In this document: positions 34,801 to 46,800 of the stretch, in pieces | Numbering within the stretch: the stretch's first letter is position 1 | How the letters are laid out: each line of letters opens with the position of its first letter | Assembly: GCA_911728435.2 (NCBI GenBank) | Contig: OU452198.1 | Span: 41,011,902 to 41,075,901, forward strand | Length of the DNA stretch: 64,000 nucleotides | Source: Apoderus coryli | Taxonomy: Eukaryota; Arthropoda; Insecta; Coleoptera; Attelabidae | Direction of reading: 5' to 3' | Notes under the pieces: model-generated | The model's input: only the letters and a program-made list of their open reading frames with translations | What the model was told of the DNA's origin: nothing | Databases searched by the model: none | Position numbers and translations under genes: made by a program

Positions 34801-37800
34801 TTGGAAAAACAAAAGAAAGTTTCTCTCGCGTATTTGGTATAGTATAAAACATTGAATTGCCTTGTGGATCGCCATAAAAATAATATTGGATGAAATTCTT
34901 ACTTTCCTTACTAAAATTGTTTTTTATCATAGTAAGTAATGTTGCTATGCCATATTTCTATTTAGAATTTATTTTTTTATTGCGAAGGTGGTCAGACTTT
35001 CCAACAGCATTACAATGTACTTATGTATTTATTTATTCAAAAATTCCGGAAGAATTAAGAAGGCTGAAATCTGGATTTATCTTCAAACGGCAGATTAAAA
35101 AATGGATACTAACTGCCAGAATAATGATCCATCAAATTATTGATTTTTAATATAAGATGCTGTATGGCTTTGGTGTACTGATTTCATGATTTAAATCGTT
35201 TTTTTTTTCTCTCATAAGTTAAAGTAGGGGAAAGGTGTACGAGTTGATCCCCTTAAGGGAAAATAATTATATAATTAAAAGTATCCATCATACCCAAGTC
35301 GGCTAAATATGTGCTATTAGCAAATTCATTTGTCTTACTATTTTCATGTTCAAAACATCGACTTTAGTAATGTTTCATAATTTTATTTCAATTTTTTAAC
35401 AAGCTTGATAAAGGATCATCTTGGACACCGGGGTCTCCAAGATGATCCCTATAGTATGGACAAGATGATCCATAGGATCATCTTATCTAAACTACTAAGA
35501 AATCACTAGATTTCAGTAGAGAATTCAAAAAATAAAATCAAAAAATCTTCATTTATTTATTTTATGTATGTGAATAAAAAAAAATACTTTATAATTATCT
35601 CCGTTTTTTTTTCCTGGAGTAACTCTGCACAAATCACAGGTGAACTCTTCGTCATCGCTTTCTATCCCGGCACAAGCCTCATGACCCCATTTTTTACAAA
35701 CAGTACATTGTATCCAGCCTTCTCCTTTATTACCTTTGGAATAAGTTTCGGTACAGAATAAGCATTCTGTGTTGTCTTTTGACCAAGTTGACTCTTCAAC
35801 ATATGCGATCTTTTTTTTATTTGAAATTCCTTTCCCAATTCCGTTTTCAAGATGATCATCTGTTACATCAACAGAAGAATCATCTTGCCCCAAATACAAT
35901 GATGTTCTATTTTGTTCTGTAACTTAACCTATAAGCTTTGTACTTTTATTCTGCCGACTAAAATACTTAACTGACTACTACTACAAGCCAACAATACAAT
36001 AAAATTTGCACTTAAGGTTTTGCAAGGTAACTTACCGTATTTTAAAATCAGCGTCCGCGTAGATCAACAACACATATTTTTTATTTTCTTGCATAAAATT
36101 ATGCGTGTTGAATGTGCCGCTACTACAATCGACTAAATGCGTTCTGGTGTTGGCAAATACATATTACGGAAGAAATCTATTAGATGGCATATGTAGTTTA
36201 TCCAAAATTGAAAAGGATCATCTTACCTCAACGAATCATCTCGTACACCTTTCCCCTAAAGTTAATCTCCTTGTTTTGTTTTTTTTTTTGTGGATGGGTT
36301 ATTATCGATAGATTGCTTATTTAGTTATTAATATTTGTATTAAGTATTGGGTATTGTAACTGTGTTTCTTTGTGCAGTTGTTGGAGGTACGGTCTCAACA
36401 GCCACGCACAAACCACATATTAATATGCTGGTTTCAGTGGTTATATTGTAATAATATTGTTGTTGATATAGTATTGAAAATAAATTATTATTATTATTAT
36501 ATTACTACATTTTCAAATTATGAATGAACATAAAATAAAGGCATTTAAAGACAGTTATAGAAAAAATGTATTTCCTATAGTATACTTTTTCATGCTATAT
36601 CATTGCCATTAATTACATGAGAACATTTCATTAAAATAACACGTTCCTAAAACAAAAATGAAAGTTTTTAATTTTTTTATAGCAAAATAAATGTATAATT
36701 TTAAATTTATTTAATGATATATATGTCTACATAAAATTAATAATTTTGTAATTGTTAATTTTTCAACTATGTAAATACGTACTTAGCCAATTTAAATTGT
36801 AAAAGTATACCGTAATTCAACTGTAAAATTTAATTAAAAGGATTATTCATGTGCTGAAATAATGCTTAATTTGCGTACTTATAATTTCAAATTGAACAAA
36901 AACATAAAACACGTGAATGACTTTTTTTATTCTTACTTATTATAAATTAATATACAGGGTGTTTCATAATATATGCCGACTATAGGACGTGAGAGCTTGT
37001 CCAAAAATATGAAAAGAAAGTTTCTACTTACCCTCGAAAATGAGGCATTTTAGAGGGTAAGTTAATAGAAACTTTTTTTCATATTTTGGGACGAGCTCTC
37101 ACATCCTGCGCATATATTATGAAACACCCTGTATATAAAGAATTAATAATTAAAATATTTTAAAGGGGGTACCTACTGCACAGAGGAAGCGATTACTAAT
37201 TATCACAACAACCACATATAGGCCGAGAAAAACCCTAACGCTATAATTGGAACTCACCACCAACAATAATTCTCTTTAAATATGTGGCTTGGGCATATTG
37301 AGGATCAGTTAATTGATCTACATTTTCTCCCATGTAGATTAAATTGAGACACATACAGTAAATTTCTATGAGAAGAGCTTACCCCATATTTTTGTCACAT
37401 TTAAGATACTTAACGCCGAGTAACTTGTAGTAAAACGATCTTCCATAGAGGAAAGTAATACGAATATTGTTGAATATTGACAGGTTATCGCATACGGAAG
37501 AACAGGGGGTTGCTCAAATATTTTTCTTATATACAGGGTGAGTTATTAGTGCGTCGAAGTTCGATATTACCTCAAAGACCAAAAATTTCACTCAAAACTA
37601 AGCAGCCTGTGTGTAGGCAGTCATAAAGTACGTATTTTAAAATTATTGAAATTGGTACAGGGGTGGCTCATCTCATCAGAGTGAACCAAACTTACGTTTT
37701 TTTAAATAGAAAGCCCTATTTATTATTCCACAATTTCATTGGTTTAGACTCGACATTAATCATACCAGAATTTTATAAAATTATACAGAGTGGTTCAAAA

Positions 37801-40800
37801 GTTACCACTAGTATTATATGCAAAACATGGCGAACTCTAAGGCTTCTATACTGGAACTGAAATATCTTAAACTCTGCTTCTTACGGGCATAGCTTTTTGG
37901 TAGTTACCAACTTTGTGAAAAAGATAATTGTTAGTGTATATGCAAAACCTGTATACAGGGTGAGTCCAAACTCAAATTTACGTTTTACTCGAATTTTCCA
38001 AATGAGACACCCTGTATATAATATCAAAAACTGAAAGGAAAATTGATAAGCTCTTATTCTTATATAGCCTTTCTTATACCTAAAGCTATTAGTTTTTAAG
38101 ATATTTTCATTTAAACAAAAAAATATTAGAAAATTTGGACTTTACGTGATCATTTTGCATAGGTATACCTAATTTCATTTTTTTGATATTTTTCATTGAA
38201 AACATTACACAAAATCACCAAAATAATATTTTTCAAATTCAACCTATTTTTTAATAGTTATTTATTTATCATAATTTTAAAATACGTACTTTATGACTGC
38301 CTACGCACCCTGGCTGCTTGGTTTTGAGTGATATTTTTGGTCTTTGAGGAACTATCGAACTTCGCCGCACTAATAACTCACCCTGTATTTACCCCTCTAT
38401 ATTTTTTTAATGAAAAAGCTTCTGCTGAAATTTATAATTCGTGACCTAGCGACCTACAAAAAACAACTCCAAATATATACCGACATATTTTTATCACTAT
38501 AACACAAATTTATCGGTATTTTTTGAGCAATTTCATATCATAGCCATAAATCAATCTCAAATTTTAATTTTTATAAAATGATATACATAATGCATTTACT
38601 ATAGGTACTTACTACTTCTTGTAAAGGTGTTATTGAACTTTGTACCAAAATTAGGACGTAATGTATGGGTTTATTATAGTCAGTATATTATGCTGTGAAA
38701 AACCGTAAAAAATATAATGGTGTACATTATGTGACATATTATATACATTTTTTTTTATTATCATTATCATGTTTCGCTGGTATATTTCGTTAAAGTATGT
38801 TTACATATACAGGACTACGTATATATCATACATTGTGTAGGATTTTATTGGTTTAAATTACGGGATCCCAACGAGTATTTTGCAAAGCCTCGAAAAGTAA
38901 TCTTAGCCCCAAGATTACCAAACTTGTAGATACGATGCAAACTCAAACTGATTTAACTGCACAGATATCTGATATTTAAGACTTTTATGTCAATAAGACT
39001 ATTTATTGAATTTATCATTTTGTGTTAATCACAATTTATTTTTAGATTGATACAGCACATTTCTCTTGAACCTTTTGGTTCCTGCTACTGGCCTAAATGA
39101 TTGAATTCTAAATTCAACTATTTCAAACTATTTAGTAAATCACGATGATTTTTTGCAGTATCATTTAATTTTAGATTGATACAGCATGTAACCTTGTGGT
39201 CCCTGCTACTGGCCTAAATGATTGTTTATAAATTCAACAATTTCAAAATAATTAGTAAAACAAGATGATTTTTGAAGTGTCAACTTAATTTTAGATAGAT
39301 ACAGCATGTAACCTTGTGGTTCCTGCTACTGGCCTAAATGATTGTTTCTAAAAGTGTCAATTTAATTTTAGATTGATACAGCATGTAACCTTGTGGTTCC
39401 TGATGCTACTGGTATATATTATTGATTCCAAATTCAACAATTTCAATGTAATTAGTAAATCACGATGATTTTTTGAAGTGTCAATTAAATTTTAGATTCA
39501 TTCAGCATATTTCTCTCAAACCTTGTGGTTCCTGCTACTGGTCTAAGTGATTGTTTCTAAATTCAAAAATTTCAAACTAATTAGTAAAACAAGAGAATTT
39601 TTGGAAGCGTCAGTTTAATTTTAGATTGATACTTACATCATATAACCTAGTGGTTCCTGCTACTGCCCTAAATGATTGTTTCTAAATTCAACAATTTCAA
39701 ACTAATTAGTAAATCACGATGATTTTTTGCAGGATCATTTAATGTTAGATTGATACAGCATGTAACCTTGTGGTTCCTGCTACTGGCCTAAATTATTGTT
39801 TCTAAATTCAGCAATTTCAAAATAATTAGTAAAACAAGATGATTTTTGAAGTGTCAATTTAATTTTCGATAGATACAGCATGTAACCTTGTGGTTCCTGC
39901 TACTGGTCTAAATGATTGTTTCTAAATTCAACAATTTCAAACTAATTAGTAAATCACGATGATTTTTTGCAGTATCATTTAATTTTGGATTGATACAGCA
40001 TGTAACCTTGTGGTTCCTGCTACTGGCCTAAATGATTGTTTCTAAATTCAACAATTTCAAAATAATTAGTAAAACAAGATGATTTTTTGAAGTGTCAATT
40101 TAATTTTAGATTTATACAGTATGTAACCTTGTGGTTCCTGCTACTGGCCTAAATTATTATTTCTAAATTCAACAATTTCAATGTAATTAGTAAATTACGA
40201 TGATTTTTTGCAGTATCATTTAATTTTAGATTGATACAGCATATTTCTCTTGAACCTTGTGATTGTTGCTACTGGCCTAAATGATTGTTTCTAAATTCAA
40301 CAATTTCAAAATAATTAGTAAAACAAGATGATTTTTGAAGTGTCTATTTAATTTTAGATTAATACAGCATATAACTTTGTGGTTCCTGCTACTGGCCTAA
40401 ATTATTATTTCTAAATTCAACAATTTCAATGTAATTAGTAAATTACGATGATTTTTGCAGTATCATTTAATTTTAGATTGATACAGCATATTTCTCTTGA
40501 ACCTTGTGGTTCCTGCTACTGGCCTAAATTATTGTTTCTAAACTCAACAATTTGATGTACCTAATTAGTAAATCACGATGATTTTTGAAGTGTCAATTTA
40601 ATTTTAGATTGATACAGCATGTAACCTTGTGGTTCCTGCTACTGGCCTAAATTATTGTTTCTAAATTCAACAATTTCAATGTAATTAGTAAATCACGATG
40701 ATTTTTTGAAGTGTCAATTTAATTTTAGATTGATACAGCATATTTCTCTTGAACCTTGTGGTTCCTGCTACTCGCCTAAATGATTGTTTCTAAATTCAAC

Positions 40801-43800
40801 AATTTCAAAATAATTAGTAAAACAAGATAATTTTTGAAGTGTCAATTTAATTTTAGATAGATACAGCATGTAACCTTGTGGTTCCTGCTACTGGCCTAAA
40901 TTATTGTTTCTAAATTCAACAATTTCAATGTAATTAGTAAATCACGATGATTTTTTGAAGTGTCAATTTAATTTTAGATTGATACAGCATATTTCTCTTG
41001 AACCTTGTGGTTCCTGCTACTGGCCTAAATTATTGTTTCTAAACTCAACAATTGGAATGTACCTAATTAGTAAATCACGATGATTTTTTAAAGTGTCAAT
41101 TTAATTTTAGATTGATACAGCATATTTTTCTAGAACCTTGTGGTTCCTGCTACTGGCCTAAATTATTGTTTCTAAACTCAACAATTTGAATGTACCTAAT
41201 TAGTAAATCACGATGATTTTTTAAAGTGTCAATTTAATTTTAGATTGATACAGCATATTTTTCTTGAACCTTGTGGTTCCTGCTACTGGCCTAAATGATT
41301 GTTTTTAAATTCAACAATTTTAAAGTAATTAGTAAAACAAGATGATTCTTTAAAGTGTCAGTTTAATTTTAAATTGATACAGCATGTAACCTTGTGGTTC
41401 CTGCTACTGGCCTAAATTATTGTTTCTAAATTCAACAATTTCAATGTAATTCGTAAATCACGATGATTTTTTAAAGTGTCAATTTAATTTTAGATTGATA
41501 CAGCATATTTATCTTGATCCTTGTGGTTGCTGGTACTTGCATTCTAAAAAAATGTTAAATTGTCAATATTTGTTAAACTACAAATTTTCGAAATAGACAG
41601 ACAATCTATTACAAAGGCGCTGCCTCAATTTTGAATACAAAATATAATACAATAATTATAAGAATTTGAAAAAATTAAGTATCAACTGTTTTTGTTTAAC
41701 TATATTTTCAACAAAATTTGTTCATAAAGGTACTACGAAATATTTTACAGAGTCTGCAGAAAATTACTTTCCTTTATAAGAAAATTGGGAAAAATGTCTT
41801 AACAAACTCCTTCCTATTCAAAAATTTAGTGTTAGCTAGGTCTGAAAACGTTAATTTTGAAATAAATCTTTAAATAAATCAAAAACCGATTCACAAAATG
41901 TGACAATACATAGGATGTTCCCTTTTGAATAAGGAAGTTGACATTAACATCGGGTATTACCGGAAGTACCACAATTTTAGAAACATTTGAGTTGTGTGAC
42001 ACCCGTGGAGCTTTTTTTAGGGACCCGTTCGAGGCAAGTCCACGGTTTCACAGCAGCCTCATAGGCTTATTGTGAAAGAGCAGCCTAGTATCCAAGTACT
42101 CCTAAATTTTCTTTTTTTTTTTCAATAAGAATACACATCTGTCTTTGGCCAAACCAAATTATATCGCATTTGTTGATCTAAACGAAAAGTAGCAGTGAAT
42201 TACTCTGTCAGTACAACATGAATTTTAAATATTTCTTGCTCACCGCATAATGATTTAAAAAAATGTACTTCGCTGTCCCTGTATGGTAGAATAATTTACC
42301 TATCTTAGCGATATTACTGACTACACGTTTTATTGGTATATATAAAGCATAGTAAATAAAAAAAAAACAGACTCATAAATAATCGTAATTGATTCAGCAA
42401 TAATTCAGAGAAATATTCAGGTTAGGAAAAGATTGCCTACTTTTTAATAGATTGATATAGTTTTTAAAATGTATAATAATGAGAATGGTACAATGAATAT
42501 GATTTTCCACTAACGTCCAAAGTATTTTTTAATTGTATTGAGTTTTATTTATAGTAATTTTTTATGCTTTACCCTTATTTTTTGAAAATGTCTAAATAAT
42601 ACTCAAAATTATCTGCCGCTTTCAAGATGACCTAGGTGGTACCTAAAACTTTGACAATTGATCAAAAAGCTGACACAATTATGATCCTGAAATCAATGCA
42701 TTAAAAAACCTCAATTTTATCAAGGGCTAAAAAGTCGATTAAGAACTAAAGAACTGCATTCCAGAAAGCCAAACTATCAATCACCTTGAGGTTTATGCTC
42801 AACTCTGGGTAGAAATAAGAAAAATTATAGAAACAGAAGTCATGAGAACCATATTCGTCCAGCCTTGTCAAATATGCATTATAACAACAAGATTTTAACC
42901 CGTTGAGGCTTTGAAAGAAAAATTGGCAAGGATCTTGAAAGTTATATTATCTTCAGTTTACTAAAATGGAAAATTATAAGCTTTTTAAAGAGATCAGGTA
43001 ACAGAAGCAAAATGCCTCGTAAAGTAACATACAACGCAACAAAAACAACAATGGAAGAAGCCTCTGAAGATTTCAATATCAGCGAAAATTTTGAAGACCT
43101 AATATGATACAGTGGTGATTATGGTTATCGTAACATAGTATTTGACATGGCCCACAAAAATAAAACAAATAATTTCAATGACAAATATTAACAAAATGCA
43201 AAGACTTGTAAACCTATTACAATTATAGGGAAGTAGAGCATTTTGATTCATCAAGTGGCGAGTCAATGAAAATACTCTAAGGAGACGCAAAATGACTTCA
43301 TATATAAAATTAAGATTAAATTTGATGCACTGCAACCTAAAGATCTATTGTGCTCTCTCTATGTAGCCCACTCTTTGCTGGGTTCCAAATAGGCTTCCGC
43401 TCCTTAGTGACTGAAGTTTCTAAAAGTGCTTCTCTGTCATTTTCTTCCTTCATTTTAACAATCTCTTTATAGGTGTTCTTCCTTAAACCACCAAATGGTT
43501 CAGGCCCTACAAAGGTTGTTGCTAACTGGCTGGCTGCCTCATTTCCTCTGATTCCCCAGGGGTCCGAGTATCATAATCAGAGAAACCCTATTGTTCTTAC
43601 CCAGTTCGTTAAGGGTACATAAGCATTCCCATACATTCTTGACCTAGCCTGGATATCAGATTGGATTGCGATAGTTTTTCTCCACGTTGATTTGACCACA
43701 CGTTCCACTTGCTTGAATTTCCACCTGAAAGGCACTAGGGTAGGTTCTCTCTGATTACAGATACTTTGTTGATGTTTTGGAGCCATCTGTGAATAACCTT

Positions 43801-46800
43801 ATAGTATTTTATTTGAGATTTGTGGTATTTCTATCCTAGTCTCTCTTGTTAGTTGGGTCGTGATGAATTTCCTTTTAAAGTTGCTTCGAATCTGTCTTTA
43901 GAGATGGGATGTGCTTGCTCAGTTCCTCTCATTTTTGACCTCAAAAGAAGAGCTGGATTCAAATTGTTGTGGTGTAAAAACATCCCAATATTTTTGATGG
44001 TTAGGTTGGAGGCATAAAGATATTTATTTCCGCTGAAAATATTGCCACAGCACGCTAAATTGTCACCGAGATTCGATGCGTCGTCGTTCCCAACAAGTTA
44101 CTATTCCTATAAAACAGTTTACAAATTTTAAGTTTTACATCCATTCAAAATTCAATGGACATAGACATAGGGCCTAAAGTCAGCAGATCATCAAATTCCT
44201 GACAATTTGTTAATCTGGTTCTGGAAAAACAACCAAAACATGGTCAGCGATTGTAGTGCACTTTCACCTCAGTGATCTTGCCTGTCACAATTATGCTTTT
44301 TTGCCAGGGAGACAATTCGGCCAGCGAGATCATGTGATTTTTTTTTTTGTGAAATTTCGTGCAGAGTTAAGTCTAGTCCAACAAACTAACAACAATTCAA
44401 TAAATTAAAGACGCGTAATTTAAAAAACTCAATCGCAAATACGCGAAGCTGTTATTAAAAAATCGTTATAAGAGAGAGGCTGTGCCAGCAGAGACTTAGT
44501 AAGTACTTGCTGAAGCCGTCAAGGTGGTTGGATATGGAGAGCCGGAGGAGATTTCCCTCTGCCTGTTTGCTTCATTCGGTAGTAACACTCAAGAATCCTC
44601 CTTACTTATACAATAAAATTTCCTTCAGATCTGATGTCCACACACTCAATCTTCAGTTTAAGGGTCTTTTGTGTCCTCCACCTCACAGGACTGCACTATT
44701 TCTCAGATCTTTTTCATTTTGTATCTATGCTATGTATAATAACCTGCCCGCACGATTAAAGGATTTAAGCTGTGCTCGTTTCAGGAACTCCTATCGAAAT
44801 CTGCTTTTAGACAATATGTGATGTGTTTGTTTTGGATTTTTTCTTTCAGTGCTTTGATTTTGCATTATTTGCTTAGTTTAGTATTTTGATTGTGAAGTAC
44901 AGGGTCTCCCTTGATAATTATTTCATAATGCGTAATATGGAGGATTTTTTTTAATTCATTTATTTTTCTTTAATTCAAATAGAAGTTAAGTTTAGTTTAA
45001 TGCTCGAGCCAGAATGGCATATCAGTAATGCTGCCTTCTGACCATTTTCGTAATCACGTATGTACCTTGTCTTTAGGTGTTCATATTATATGGTATTGTA
45101 ATTTGATTGCGAATAAAAATATTATTATTATTATTACATGTGCCAATGAATTTTTAAAAAGTTCAATGACAGTGTAACTTTATACTTTATATGAAAGAAA
45201 AACTGCAAGTCTAAGAAATTTCACATACCTCCAATTCAGCTCTTAAGTTATCCGGTAGCCTATGTTCAAATTCCAACATTTTTAACAATATAAACAAGGA
45301 CAAGTCATAATTTCACTGTTAATTATGATGATTACACAAAACAAAACACATCAAAATCCTTCTTGGCGCGAAAACCACATTCACATGTTAAAAGGCGTAA
45401 ATGTTCGAAATGTTATTCATATTTAATATCAAAAATAAACTTTTAATAATTTAGCTATACACTATAAAAAGAAATAATAAACAACATAACGCGTATCTGT
45501 TCTATTACCACCAGGTATAGAGAGAACTTCAGATATCAAGTCTATAACTCTCGACGCGCTGCAATATATTGTTTATTATTTTGGTATACGTACAGTTTTG
45601 TTTAAACAATCTTTAGTAATATAATAAAAAGTTGGCCATGCGCGAGGGAACGTGTTTTCAGCTGTTTTAGGAGATCACTGTACACGCTATATTATAATAG
45701 TAGTAGGTATAACACAGATATACATTTAGGTATTCTATATCTCATCTGGTGGGCCTCTATAATCCTTTGTAGTAAGTAATAATAATAATAGTCAATTCAT
45801 ACAAGTCGATAGGCGATTTTTTGATATACAGGATGTTTCAAAAAACATGGCAATATTTAAGGAGGTGATTTGTCAGGTCATTTTATGACAAACAGTTCCC
45901 AGTGGCGATAGGGGGTAACTTAATAAAAATTATTGACAAAAAAAATTCACCAAACTCATTTATTGTAACAATTACATTATTAAAGATTTTTTTTTGACAA
46001 CAAATGATACATATCGGGTCGGGCAGTACATATCTTAACAAAATTGAAATTGCAAATTTTGTTTGCGTGGGTGTGTGTCGGTCTACCAGGAGCATTTAAC
46101 AAAAATGTTTTTAAATATACCAGGTGTTCTAGAAAAGTGAGGCCTATCAACGTTATATTTTTTTAAAAGGAACACCTAGTATTGTTTGGATTTTTTGAAC
46201 ACTTTGGATAAAATAAAGTTATTGTTATGATCCCTATACCTAAAGCTACCCGTTTTCCCAATGTTTGCGTTTTTTGCCAAAAATAGGGTCATTTTTAAAA
46301 ACATTCCTTGCGTTTTTTCAGCTAAAGCATTTAAAATGGCAAGCGAATAGGTCGGTGTATAGCCCAATTGTAAATATTGTACAGGGTCGTCACAATGCTT
46401 TATTGTTCTTATCAATCATATTTATTTAAATAACTTTCTTATTTTAAATAGCACACCCTATATTGCATAGCACCTGTCGATACTAATTAATGTTCTCTAT
46501 CAAATGGTATTAGGATTCCCTGTACTCTCACCGTTTTCCAAAAAAAAAAAAATTTAACTTATTGATTTTACTTTTAATAGTACACTCTGTAATTTACATT
46601 ATTAACCTCACCTCTTTAAGGTTTCAGTTAATATGTTCTTGCGAAAAAAAATGTCTATTAACTCAATGCTGTCTGAGGCGCTCTGGCCCAGTTGCAGGTC
46701 TTCTGGCCCGTAAATTGACTTCATGAAGTGTTCTTCTTACTGTAATTTCATTGACAGCAACTTGACGAACTGTTTGGAGTTCATTTCTTATCACTACTGC

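Noticed and set aside
39035..41540. Regular repeat-spacer look reminiscent of a CRISPR array
   Set aside because: Repeats of about 123 bp with similar spacers in a eukaryotic intron form a satellite. There are no unique spacers and no cas genes.
43099..43335. Hydrophobic 78-codon minus-strand frame
   Set aside because: AT-rich translation with no domain, no signal of selection and no neighbouring exon signals.
45883..46415. Minus-strand frames of 70-79 codons
   Set aside because: They lie in repeat termini of the MITE type and contain no conserved motif.
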